A stretch of 64,000 nucleotides of DNA. It comes from Ferruginibacter sp. (GTDB lineage: Bacteria; Bacteroidota; Bacteroidia; Chitinophagales; Chitinophagaceae). This document shows, one piece after another, positions 1 to 7,876 of the stretch (the stretch's first letter is position 1; each line of letters begins with the position of its first letter). Under the pieces are notes generated by a model, which saw nothing but the letters and a program-made list of their open reading frames with translations, searched no databases and had not been told where the DNA came from. The DNA is taken from positions 62,001 through 126,000 of the forward strand of contig NZ_JAQBNR010000001.1 of NCBI RefSeq assembly GCF_028288465.1. The letters run 5' to 3'. The position numbers were made by a program, and so were the translations under genes.

Positions 1-149
1 TAATTGTAAACTGGAACAACCTGTTTGCTTTTACAGTAAATAAGTATATCGCCGCAACAGTTAGTTTTAATTTACGTTATAATGATCTGGAAGTTGCCAG
101 AATGCAAACGCAACATGGAATTGGTATCGGCTTCAACTATAAATTTTAA
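1..149 (+). CDS. C-terminal end of an outer-membrane DUF3078-like protein (partial)
   Basis: An open frame enters from the left edge (codons in phase from base 3) and stops at 147-149, giving about 48 residues. The end has alternating polar and hydrophobic strands and terminates in NYKF, as outer-membrane beta-barrels often do with a final aromatic residue. The stretch around FAFTVNKYIAATVSFNLRY resembles the same region of the next gene (TNQFKVKVNRFIQVSYSLDL), so the two are probably tandem paralogues. The function of DUF3078 proteins is unknown. Everything upstream lies outside the window. Confidence 0.6.
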   Translation, partial: IVNWNNLFAFTVNKYIAATVSFNLRYNDLEVARMQTQHGIGIGFNYKF

Positions 150-191
150 TAGCTGTAAGATTTTCTTATACAATTTGGATTTTTTAGTAAT

Positions 192-215
192 GGCTGGTGC
201 TAAAAAATGCCAGCC
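192..215 (+). terminator. weak hairpin after the first DUF3078-like gene
   Basis: GGCTGG (192-197) can pair with CCAGCC (210-215) across an A-rich loop, followed by GTTTATTTAG. The stem is only 6 bp and the T-run is poor, so this may be a weak terminator or a hairpin in a two-gene transcript. Confidence 0.3.
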
Positions 216-240
216 GTTTATTTAGTTCAAAATATTTTCA

Positions 241-1236
241 ATGAAATACCTATTTGTAACTGCAGTCTTTTTGTGCGTTTTGGATATTGCCATTGCACAG
301 GATACATCTCTTAAGGAGATGAAAGTAATTGCAGAAAACGCTGTAAAAAATGACACTATAAAAAAAGCAGATAAAAACGGGTGGATTAAAGGCTTAGCAT
401 GCAGTATCAGTCTTACCCAGGTAAGCAACAGCAATTGGATTTCAGCAGGAGGCGATCGATTTTCTCTTTCAACAGCAGCAACTGTCAATGCTTTTGCTTC
501 CAAAAAATGGGGCAGAAAAAACTGGGATAACTCGCTGGATTTTAACTATGGCCTGATAAAAACTACTTCTCTTGGTTCGCGAAAATTCAATGACCGCATT
601 GACCTGGTTTCAAAATATGGATATGCGCCTGCAAACTGGAACAAAGTAAATATTTCAATTTTGGGCCAGTTAAGGACGCAATTAACCAGCGGGTATGAAT
701 ACAATTATTTTGAAACTGCAAACAAAAGAAGGAATTCAGGCTTTTTTGCCCCTGCTTATATTGTGATAGCACCTGGCATCAGCTGGACTCCACTTTCCTG
801 GTTTTCTGTATTTGGTTCTCCTCTCGCAACAAGATGGACAATTGTTACCAACGGTCCTTACAGTTATCTTTCCCAGGGCGGTATATTTAACAGTCACATG
901 GAAACGCCACTGGCCACACTCTATGGTGTAAATCCTTTGAAACAGCATAGGGGAGAGTTTGGTACTTTTGTTACAGCAGTGATCAGGAAAGATATTGTGA
1001 AAAATGTTGCCTATTCCGGCAAGCTGGATTTATACAGTAATTACCTTAGAAATCCGCAAAATGTTGATCTATTTTGGACAAATCAATTTAAGGTAAAGGT
1101 AAATCGATTTATCCAGGTAAGTTATTCTTTAGATCTTTTATATGATGATGATGTAAAAAAATCTTCAGTGCCGTCGCAGACAATAGGTTTGCAGATGTTA
1201 TCCACCTTGGGTGTGGGTTTTGCGCTTAATTTATAA
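241..1236 (+). CDS. DUF3078 domain-containing outer-membrane protein
   Basis: 331 residues. The N-terminus is a signal peptide (hydrophobic residues 3-18, AIAQ cleavage site near residue 20). The rest is rich in amphipathic strands with W, Y and F, and has the pattern of DUF3078 proteins, including TQVSNSNWISAGGDRFSL near residues 59-76 and WDNSLDFNYGL near residue 95. These proteins are widespread in Bacteroidota, are presumed outer-membrane barrels, and have no assigned function. The ATG start directly precedes the signal peptide. The preceding gene seems to be a paralogue in the same direction, and a strong terminator follows. Confidence 0.85.
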   Translation: MKYLFVTAVFLCVLDIAIAQDTSLKEMKVIAENAVKNDTIKKADKNGWIKGLACSISLTQVSNSNWISAGGDRFSLSTAATVNAFASKKWGRKNWDNSLDFNYGLIKTTSLGSRKFNDRIDLVSKYGYAPANWNKVNISILGQLRTQLTSGYEYNYFETANKRRNSGFFAPAYIVIAPGISWTPLSWFSVFGSPLATRWTIVTNGPYSYLSQGGIFNSHMETPLATLYGVNPLKQHRGEFGTFVTAVIRKDIVKNVAYSGKLDLYSNYLRNPQNVDLFWTNQFKVKVNRFIQVSYSLDLLYDDDVKKSSVPSQTIGLQMLSTLGVGFALNL

Positions 1237-1264
1237 ATCTCTCTTAACTTATTTATACATTTGC

Positions 1265-1290
1265 CCTCCGGTTTAGCCGGAGGATTTTTT
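1265..1290 (+). terminator. rho-independent terminator after the DUF3078 gene
   Basis: Perfect 7-bp GC-rich stem CCTCCGG (1265-1271) / CCGGAGG (1277-1283), loop TTTAG, then ATTTTTT. It lies 30 bases after the stop codon and just ahead of scpA. Confidence 0.85.
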
Positions 1291-1308
1291 GTAACCTAAC
1301 TTTTTACT

Positions 1309-2109
1309 TTGGCCAATAATACATACCAGATAAAACTGGACCAGTTTGAGGGACCGTTTGATTTGCTTCTCTTCTTTATTGAAAGAGATGAACTGGATAT
1401 TTACAATATTCCGATTACAAAAATAACCAATGATTTCCTGGATTTTATCCATCAAACAGAAAAGCTGAACATTGAACTGAGTAGTGAATTTATTTTATTT
1501 ATCAGCACCCTGATGCGCATAAAGGCAAAAATGCTTATTCCAAGAAAGGAAATTGATGAACAGGGCAATGAAATTGACCCCCGGCAGGAACTGATCAATA
1601 AAATACTGGAATATAAAAGATTTAAAGAAGCATCGGCAAAAATGGCGGAGTTGGAGGAAACACGCATGCTGATGCTGAAGCGCGGCAACCTGCAAAGAGA
1701 ATTATCGCAAATAGGAGAAGAAGCTGGTGAAGGCACAGAGATACAGGCTGTTACTTTATTTAAACTGATGAAAGCCTTCGAAAAAGTGGTGCAGCGACTA
1801 CACGAAAAAAATAACAGGCCGGTGCATACAGTTGTGCAATACAATTATACGATGGAAGAAAGTCGTGATTACATGTTAACTACCTGCCGTGCTGCTAAAA
1901 ATGCTTCATTCGAAAAAATATTTGAAGTATGCCAGGATCGTATACATGCACTGTTCCTTTTTTTAAGTTTACTGGAGTTGTCACAACAGAAATATTTAAT
2001 TATTGTAACCGGGGAAGGACGAAATAATTTCCTGGTAGAGTACAATGAAAACCGGGAGGAAGATAACAGCATTCCCTTAGATTATAACGAGATGACCAGT
2101 TTTAACTAA
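1309..2109 (+). CDS. scpA: segregation and condensation protein A (ScpA)
   Basis: 266 residues. ScpA is the kleisin subunit that bridges SMC head domains and recruits ScpB for chromosome condensation and segregation. The N-terminus carries the diagnostic block YQIKLDQFEGPFDLLLFFIE, followed by helical DIYNIPITKITNDFLDF and LSSEFILFISTLMRIKAKML, all typical of kleisins. The C-terminal winged-helix region (about 170-250) is present, so the length is normal. The start is a TTG: no ATG lies near, and the family begins only a few residues before this block. scpB is not adjacent. A terminator lies on each side, so the gene is probably transcribed alone. Confidence 0.93.
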   Translation: MANNTYQIKLDQFEGPFDLLLFFIERDELDIYNIPITKITNDFLDFIHQTEKLNIELSSEFILFISTLMRIKAKMLIPRKEIDEQGNEIDPRQELINKILEYKRFKEASAKMAELEETRMLMLKRGNLQRELSQIGEEAGEGTEIQAVTLFKLMKAFEKVVQRLHEKNNRPVHTVVQYNYTMEESRDYMLTTCRAAKNASFEKIFEVCQDRIHALFLFLSLLELSQQKYLIIVTGEGRNNFLVEYNENREEDNSIPLDYNEMTSFN

Positions 2110-2114
2110 TTAAG

Positions 2115-2138
2115 CCCCCTTTTAAAGGGGGTATTTTT
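2115..2138 (+). terminator. rho-independent terminator after scpA
   Basis: CCCCCT pairs with AGGGGG (2115-2131, short loop of T and A residues), followed by TATTTTTTG. It begins 5 bases after the scpA stop. Confidence 0.85.
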
Positions 2139-2215
2139 TGCTGTTTTGTCAGGTAATTTAAAGCGGTACCAATTTGAAGTTTAAACATTGATTTTTATTA
2201 AAAAAATAGTAGTTT

Positions 2216-2926
2216 ATGACAACAGTATTGTATAAAGCAGCCGACAGGGGCACAGGAGATTATGGTTGGTTAAAGCCTAATTATTATTTTAGTTTCGGCC
2301 AGTATCACAATCCAAAAAACTTACACTTTGGGGTATTAAGAGTTTTGAATGACGATTATATTGCAGGGGGTGGGGCCTTTCCAACCCATCCGCATGACAA
2401 TATGGAAATTGTTACCATACCTTTTACAGGTGCACTGAAACACAAAGACAGCACAGGCGGGGCTGGTATTATTAAGGCTGGGGATGTCCAGATTATGAGT
2501 GCCGGTACAGGTGTACAACATTCGGAAGCAAATGCGTCAGCAACGGATCCGGTTACGCTGTTTCAGGTATGGATTTTTCCAAAGGTAAATAACATACAGC
2601 CACGATATGATCAGCGGACTTTTGATTTAAATGAACGAATCAATAAATGGCAATATATTGTTAGTGCTGATGAAAAAGATAATGCGCTCTGGATCAACCA
2701 GGATGCCCGCTTTGCATTAACCTCGCTAAAGGCAGGAAGCACACTTGCATACACCAATAAATTTTCCGGCAACGGCGTTTTCCTGGTAAGTATTAGCGGT
2801 ACTGTAACCGTAGGGGAAACTACATTAGGCAGAAGGGATGCACTTGGTATCGACGGAACAGACAGCTTTTCCGTCACTGCAAATGAAGATGCAGAATTGT
2901 TGGCAATCGAAATCCCAATGAATTAA
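2216..2926 (+). CDS. pirin family protein (cupin; quercetinase-like)
   Basis: 236 residues, bicupin fold. The pirin metal-binding set is visible: H58 and H60 in THPHDNMEI, H102 and E104 in QHSEANAS, matching the His-His-His-Glu set known from human pirin and E. coli YhhW. The family contains metal-dependent proteins, some of which degrade quercetin, while others act as redox-sensing co-regulators. The cellular substrate here cannot be inferred. The length matches YhhW (about 230). The gene stands alone between two terminators and converges on the dksA-like gene. Confidence 0.9.
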   Translation: MTTVLYKAADRGTGDYGWLKPNYYFSFGQYHNPKNLHFGVLRVLNDDYIAGGGAFPTHPHDNMEIVTIPFTGALKHKDSTGGAGIIKAGDVQIMSAGTGVQHSEANASATDPVTLFQVWIFPKVNNIQPRYDQRTFDLNERINKWQYIVSADEKDNALWINQDARFALTSLKAGSTLAYTNKFSGNGVFLVSISGTVTVGETTLGRRDALGIDGTDSFSVTANEDAELLAIEIPMN

Positions 2927-2940
2927 GGATGCCTGAATAA

Positions 2941-2975
2941 AAAAAGGAGAATTGTCTTCACAACTCTCCTTTTTG
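2941..2975. terminator. bidirectional terminator between the pirin and dksA-like genes
   Basis: AAAAAGGAGA..TTGT / ACAA..TCTCCTTTTT forms an A/T-flanked hairpin with a short CTTC loop and one mismatch. It sits in the 60-base gap between two convergent genes, with a T-run on both strands, and can serve both. Confidence 0.8.
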
Positions 2976-2987
2976 ATATCAATCAAA

Positions 2988-3989
2988 TTATTTTACAGAA
3001 CCCATTTTAGCTTCTATACTTAATGTAGCGTGAGGTACCGCTCGCAAGCGGGCCTTATCAATTAATTTGCCTGTTACACGACAAATTCCATAGGTCTTGT
3101 TCTCAATGCGCATAATGGCCTTTTCCAGATGATCAATAAAAGTGATCTGGCGGCTTGCCATCTGGCTCAGTTGTTCTCTTTCCATACTCAGACTTCCATC
3201 TTCCATCGTCATGTAGCGGTTGTCACCTTCATCTCCGCCCATTTCATCTTTCCTGGTAATTAAACCATGCAGGTAAGCCAATTCTTTTTTTGCCGCTTCC
3301 AGTTTACGCTGAATCAATTCTTTAAATTCAAGTAATTCAGGATCGCTGTAACGTTGTGAAGGCGCACCCGGATCTCTTTCAGTTTTATCCAATACAGATT
3401 TTGTGAAATCCGGCTGGTATTTTCGAACTGTTTTGGTAGCAATTTTAGGAATTACTACAGGCTTGGGGGCAGGCACTTTAATATCTTTTGCTTTAACATC
3501 TGCAGCTGGCTTTGAAGTTGCAGCGGCTTTTTCGCCAGTTGGTTTGGCTACTGGTTTTGTAATTTCTTCTTTTTTTGCCATAGGTTTTAATGCTGGTTTA
3601 ACAGCTTTTGCAGCAGCTTTTTTAACGGCAGCTGGTTTTTTAATAACTTGTTTCACAACCGGTTTTGCTGATTTAACAGGTAACTTAACTTGCTTTGCAG
3701 CTGGCTTAATTTGTTTTTTAGCCTGAACCACTTTATGCGGACGCACATTTTTTTTAACGGACGCAGCTTTTTTAGGCGCAGCCTTAACTATGGTGTTTTT
3801 AGGTTTAGACGCAGCTTTGACTAATTTTTTAGCGACAACTTTAACGGGCGCTTTTTTTGACGCCACTTTTTTAACAGGTATGGCTTTTTTAACAGGTACA
3901 GCTTTTTTTACTGGTTTGGCTGTTTTATTACCAGAAGTTCGGGCAGATTTTACAACAGGCTTTGCTGCTGCTTTCTTTTTTGTTGCCAT
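2988..3989 (-). CDS. DksA/TraR-like protein with a histone-like Lys/Ala-rich N-terminal tail, zinc cysteines lost
   Basis: 333 residues. Residues 1 to about 180 are a low-complexity tail of Lys, Ala, Pro and Val (repeats of the KPVKKA type), very basic and resembling histone H1-like DNA-binding tails. From about residue 205 comes a DksA/TraR domain: a coiled coil (SDPELLEFKELIQRKLEAAK onwards) and a C-terminal end YGICRVTGKLIDKARLRAVP. In classical DksA this end is a four-cysteine zinc finger (CxxCG...CxxC). Here only the first Cys remains and the last pair is replaced by SIEA. DksA binds the RNA polymerase secondary channel; whether this protein does so is inference. Its start lies one base after the ileS stop, so the two are probably co-transcribed. 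Confidence 0.82.
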   Translation of the reverse strand: MATKKKAAAKPVVKSARTSGNKTAKPVKKAVPVKKAIPVKKVASKKAPVKVVAKKLVKAASKPKNTIVKAAPKKAASVKKNVRPHKVVQAKKQIKPAAKQVKLPVKSAKPVVKQVIKKPAAVKKAAAKAVKPALKPMAKKEEITKPVAKPTGEKAAATSKPAADVKAKDIKVPAPKPVVIPKIATKTVRKYQPDFTKSVLDKTERDPGAPSQRYSDPELLEFKELIQRKLEAAKKELAYLHGLITRKDEMGGDEGDNRYMTMEDGSLSMEREQLSQMASRQITFIDHLEKAIMRIENKTYGICRVTGKLIDKARLRAVPHATLSIEAKMGSVK

Positions 3990-3990
3990 A

Positions 3991-6900
3991 CTACTCTACT
4001 TGTTTAACTACGTTTACTATTAAGATGGCGTCATTCACTTCAATTTCAGTGCCGTTGTTTAGAACCGGGGAAAAAGCAAGCGAATCTGCCAAAATTTCGG
4101 CGCAAATATAATCTTTATATTGATTTAACGAAGATTGTAATATTTCATTTTGCAATACTGTCACATTTATCCTGTCAGTCAACTCAAAATTGCTTTCTTT
4201 CCTGATATTCTGAATCTTGTTTACAAATTCTCTTGCATTGCCTTCCTTTTTTAACTCATCGGTAATGGTAACGTCTAAAGCTACGGTTAAACTTCCTTTA
4301 TTCGCCACTTCATAGCCAGGAATTTCATCTGTAGATATTTCTAAATCATCTGATGTTATATAAACGGGCTCCTGATTATCTGAAAGATATGCAGGATTCA
4401 ATAAATATGGTCCTTCCTGAACTTTATTTATTTCCGAGTTATTGAATGATGCAATCACTCCGGCAGCCCACTTCATCCTGGTTCCCAGTTTTTTGCCGAG
4501 CGTTTTAAAGTTGGCCTTTGCTTTTTTCTTAATAAAGTCATTTTCAGCACCTAAAATATCTACCTCTTTAATATTGGTTTCGGCTTTTATGATTTCTTCT
4601 GCCATTTTTATTCTTGCAGCCATTTCGGAGTCAATAGCAGGTATAAAAGCTTTTTGCAGCGGTTGCCGTACTTTAATATTTACCTTTTTGCGCAGAGACA
4701 AAATGAGGGAGCAGGCATCCTGGGCCAACTGCATTCTTTTTTCAAGATCAATATCTATTATATCTTCGTTCACAAGCGGAAAATCAGTATGATGAACTGA
4801 TTCTTCGTCAAATCGCTGGCCAACAGAATTCAAATTATTATATAACCAATCTGCAAAAAAAGGAGCTATGGGAGCCATTAATTTGCACACCGTTTCCAAA
4901 CATTCATATAAGGTTTGGTAGGCACATATTTTATCATGGGCATAATCTCCTTTCCAGAACCGCCTGCGGCAAAGCCTTACGTACCAGTTACTTAAAAGCG
5001 TATCAACAAATTCTTCAATTGCCCGACCCGCCTGAGTTGGCTCATAATCATCCAGACTGAGTTGTACATTTTTTATTAAAGAATTAAGGCAAGATAATAT
5101 CCATTGATCAATTTCCGGCCTGTCTTTTAGGGGGATATATGCCTCTTTAAAGGCAAACCCATCCACATTAGCATACAATGCAAAAAACTGGTAAGTATTA
5201 TACAACGTGCCAAAAAATTTCCGTTGTACTTCTTTAATACCTCCTACGTCAAATTTAAGACTATCCCAAGGAGAAGCATTGGTAATAAGATACCAACGTG
5301 TAGCATCAGCCCCAAAACTGTTAATCGTGTCAAAAGGATCAACAACATTGCCAAGCCGTTTGCTCATTTTGTTGCCATTTTTATCCAAAACCAAACCATT
5401 ACTCACTACCGTTTTATACGCAACGCTATCAAATAGCAAGGCGCCCAGTGCATGTAAAGTATAAAACCAACCCCTGGTTTGGTCAACACCTTCACATATA
5501 AAATCTGCCGGAAAAGCGCCGCTTATCGGGTTGGTTTTTGAGGCTGCGTGATATTGCCAAAAATTTGCTGTACTTAGCGGACCAAATTCGTTTGAACTGG
5601 TATCAGGTAAACCCCACTGGGCGTATGGCATAGCTCCACTATCGAACCAAACATCCACCAGGTCGGCCACCCTTTTCATTGGCTTGCCACTATCGCTTAC
5701 CAATATTATGTCATCTACATAAGGCTTATGTAAATCGAGCAAGTTTTCATGCAGGTAATGCTTATTTGTTTCGCCGCCTAATACTTCACCAGCCTTTTTT
5801 ATTTCACTATTCAGTTCTGCAATGGAGCCAATACATTGTTCTTCATCCCCCTCAGCTGTACGCCAAACCGGCAAAGGTGTTCCCCAGTACCGGCTGCGAC
5901 TTAGGTTCCAGTCAACCATATTTTCCAGCCAGTTGCCAAAGCGACCCGTACCTGTTACTGATGGTTTCCAGTTGATGGTTTTGTTCAACTCAACCATCCT
6001 GTCTTTTACAGCAGTAGTTTTAATAAACCAGGCATCCAGCGGGTAATAGATAATTGGTTTGTCGGTGCGCCAGCAATGCGGATAGTTATGCTCAAATTTT
6101 TCAACTTTAAAAGCCCGGTTTTCTTTTTTTAGTTTTACGCTGATATCAACATTAACATCAACATAATCCTTTTCATCCTTGTAATTTTTTACATAGCGAC
6201 CGCTGAATTCGCCTACACCGTCAATAAATTTACCCTGCTTATCTACAAGGGTTAAAATTCCAAGATTATTTTTTTTACCTACTTTATAATCATCTGCACC
6301 AAATGCCGGGGCAGTGTGGACAATGCCTGTTCCATCTTCGGTTGTAACAAAATCGCCCAAAATAATTTTAAAGGGAATTGCCGCCGTTGTGCCTTCCTGT
6401 ATTTTTTCAATTGTATTTGCCTCAGATGGCAGCAATTGTTCATAATCTGCCCCTTCAAGTTGCTTGCCTTTAAACGAAGTCAAAATCTTCCAGGGGAGTA
6501 TTTTATCGCCTTCTTTATAAGCATCGAAATCAGCATTTTCCGCTTCTGCCTTAAAATATTTGCCAACCAATGCTTTAGCCAAAATTACATTTACAGGCAG
6601 ATGGGTGTAAGGGTTAAAAGTCTTCACCAAAACATATTCAATATCCGGCCCAACGGTTAAACCTAAATTTGAAGGAAGCGTCCACGGAGTTGTCGTCCAT
6701 GCCATAAAGAAAACCTCGCCATCCACTTCCTCAATCTGTAATTTTTTATTTTTAACTGCCTTAAACATAGCAACCACACTCGTATCCTTCACATCCTTGT
6801 AAGTACCCGGCTGATTTAATTCATGGCTGGACAGACCCGTGCCAGCGGCGGGAGAATATGGCTGAATGCTCACACTTTCATACAAATAGCCTTTTTTGTA

Positions 6901-7404
6901 CAATTCTTTTAAACACCACCACAGTGTTTCCACATAGTTATTTTCAAATGTTACATATGGATTATTTAAATCTACCCAGTAACCCATTTTTTTGGTAATA
7001 TCGTCCCACTTGTCTTTAAATTTCAGTACTTCACGGCGGCAGGTGGCATTGTATTCCTCAACACTTATTTTTTTGCCAATATCTTCTTTTGTTATGCCCA
7101 ATAATTTTTCAACGCCCAATTCAACCGGCAAGCCATGGGTATCCCAGCCTCCCTTACGCTTTACCTGAAAACCCTGCATAGTCTTATAGCGGCAAACAAG
7201 GTCTTTCAATGTTCTGGATATAACGTGGTGAATACCTGGTAAACCATTGGCACTTGGAGGTCCTTCATAAAATACGAAAGGCGGATGCCCTTCCCTTAGG
7301 GCAACACTTTTTTCAAAAGCATTCTTTTCGTTCCATTGCACCAATACCTCCTCGCCTATACTGGGCAAATTCAAATGCTGATACTCTTTATACCTGGTTG
7401 CCAT
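3991..7404 (-). CDS. ileS: isoleucyl-tRNA synthetase
   Basis: 1137 residues, class I aminoacyl-tRNA synthetase charging tRNA-Ile with isoleucine. Visible signatures are the N-terminal active-site block PSANGLPGIHHVISRTLKDL (the HIGH-equivalent motif), an editing-domain insertion in the first half including WTTTPWTLPSNLGLTVGPDI, the VDQTRGWFYTLHALGALLF region, and KMSKRLGN, the KMSKS loop. The C-terminal anticodon-binding part includes the LSNWYVRLCRRRFWKGDY block. The length fits the long eukaryote-like IleS type common in Bacteroidota. A good promoter lies 34 bases upstream, and the dksA-like gene follows at 1 base. Confidence 0.96.
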   Translation of the reverse strand: MATRYKEYQHLNLPSIGEEVLVQWNEKNAFEKSVALREGHPPFVFYEGPPSANGLPGIHHVISRTLKDLVCRYKTMQGFQVKRKGGWDTHGLPVELGVEKLLGITKEDIGKKISVEEYNATCRREVLKFKDKWDDITKKMGYWVDLNNPYVTFENNYVETLWWCLKELYKKGYLYESVSIQPYSPAAGTGLSSHELNQPGTYKDVKDTSVVAMFKAVKNKKLQIEEVDGEVFFMAWTTTPWTLPSNLGLTVGPDIEYVLVKTFNPYTHLPVNVILAKALVGKYFKAEAENADFDAYKEGDKILPWKILTSFKGKQLEGADYEQLLPSEANTIEKIQEGTTAAIPFKIILGDFVTTEDGTGIVHTAPAFGADDYKVGKKNNLGILTLVDKQGKFIDGVGEFSGRYVKNYKDEKDYVDVNVDISVKLKKENRAFKVEKFEHNYPHCWRTDKPIIYYPLDAWFIKTTAVKDRMVELNKTINWKPSVTGTGRFGNWLENMVDWNLSRSRYWGTPLPVWRTAEGDEEQCIGSIAELNSEIKKAGEVLGGETNKHYLHENLLDLHKPYVDDIILVSDSGKPMKRVADLVDVWFDSGAMPYAQWGLPDTSSNEFGPLSTANFWQYHAASKTNPISGAFPADFICEGVDQTRGWFYTLHALGALLFDSVAYKTVVSNGLVLDKNGNKMSKRLGNVVDPFDTINSFGADATRWYLITNASPWDSLKFDVGGIKEVQRKFFGTLYNTYQFFALYANVDGFAFKEAYIPLKDRPEIDQWILSCLNSLIKNVQLSLDDYEPTQAGRAIEEFVDTLLSNWYVRLCRRRFWKGDYAHDKICAYQTLYECLETVCKLMAPIAPFFADWLYNNLNSVGQRFDEESVHHTDFPLVNEDIIDIDLEKRMQLAQDACSLILSLRKKVNIKVRQPLQKAFIPAIDSEMAARIKMAEEIIKAETNIKEVDILGAENDFIKKKAKANFKTLGKKLGTRMKWAAGVIASFNNSEINKVQEGPYLLNPAYLSDNQEPVYITSDDLEISTDEIPGYEVANKGSLTVALDVTITDELKKEGNAREFVNKIQNIRKESNFELTDRINVTVLQNEILQSSLNQYKDYICAEILADSLAFSPVLNNGTEIEVNDAILIVNVVKQVE

Positions 7405-7437
7405 AATATTCCTGCTATGTAAACATTAAAATGTGTG

Positions 7438-7469
7438 CAAAGGTAGTAAAATAGCCTTGTTAGAAGCAA
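7438..7469 (-). promoter_or_regulatory. ileS promoter (Bacteroidota type)
   Basis: On the minus strand a perfect -7 motif TACCTTTG (7445-7438) is preceded by TTGC about 20 bases upstream, matching the TTG...TAnnTTTG pattern of Bacteroidota primary sigma factor promoters. Transcription would begin near 7430 and leave a leader of about 25 bases, too short for a riboswitch or T-box. Confidence 0.6.
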
Positions 7470-7514
7470 CTGAATAAATGTCAATTGTTGAATATTGTAG
7501 CTTCGTTTCGAAGT

Positions 7515-7546
7515 TTTGCACATTATTTTCATTTGGCATAGTATTG
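7515..7546 (+). promoter_or_regulatory. candidate promoter with no gene behind it
   Basis: TTTG (7515-7518), a 20-base spacer and TAGTATTG (7539-7546; 3 of 4 in the TTTG part) resemble a Bacteroidota promoter reading rightward, away from ileS. Confidence 0.35.
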
Positions 7547-7552
7547 GTTCCT

Positions 7553-7668
7553 TTTTAAATGTAGCTTTTAGCTGAAAATATTAAAAAAATTGCCATCGAG
7601 GGCTAAATTTTTGCTGGTTTAGGGTTTTATTAGGGTAAAGACGGGAGTAATCCTACTCCCGTTATTTT
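7553..7668 (+). ncRNA. candidate small RNA of about 115 nt
   Basis: This is the region between the candidate promoter at 7515-7546 and the terminator at 7641-7668. It has no start codon followed by a useful open frame and no resemblance to an RNA family I can name. The only direct support is the promoter-like sequence plus a strong terminator in a place where no plus-strand gene ends. Confidence 0.3.
7641..7668 (+). terminator. rho-independent terminator with no upstream coding gene
   Basis: Perfect 9-bp stem ACGGGAGTA (7641-7649) / TACTCCCGT (7654-7662), loop ATCC, then TATTTTTC. The T-run is on the plus strand only, and no coding gene on that strand ends nearby. Confidence 0.75.
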
Positions 7669-7812
7669 TCACTTGATTCATTAATTGTTCTCGCTTTATA
7701 TCCAATAGTTTAATTCTATCTTATTTACGTTATTGTTAATCAATATCGATCTAAAACCAACGTAGCTCAAATTTGATTATTGAAAAGTCTAGATGATTTG
7801 AGTACAATGTAA

Positions 7813-7841
7813 AAGGCGTTCTAACATTATTAGAACGCCTT
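7813..7841 (-). terminator. terminator of the AraC-family gene
   Basis: Perfect 12-bp stem AAGGCGTTCTAA (7813-7824) / TTAGAACGCCTT (7830-7841), 36 bases after the AraC stop on the minus strand. T-runs on both sides make it usable in both directions. Confidence 0.85.
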
Positions 7842-7876
7842 ATTTTTTCGCAAATTTTAATTAGAACAAGAACAAA

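Larger units (their letters stand above)
7405..7876. other. 472-base gap between ileS and the AraC gene
   Basis: The gap holds the ileS promoter at its left end, a plus-strand promoter-like pair with a strong hairpin terminator (possible small RNA, listed separately), and the terminator of the AraC gene at its right end. I found no convincing open frame on either strand. Confidence 0.6.

Noticed and set aside
3403-4023. Two Ala/Thr-rich plus-strand frames (3403-3726, 3790-4023)
   Set aside because: They are exact antisense shadows of the Lys/Ala repeats in the dksA-like gene; low complexity keeps the other strand open.
7405-7440. T-box or riboswitch leader for ileS
   Set aside because: The promoter leaves only about 25 bases of leader, and T-boxes are not expected in Bacteroidota.
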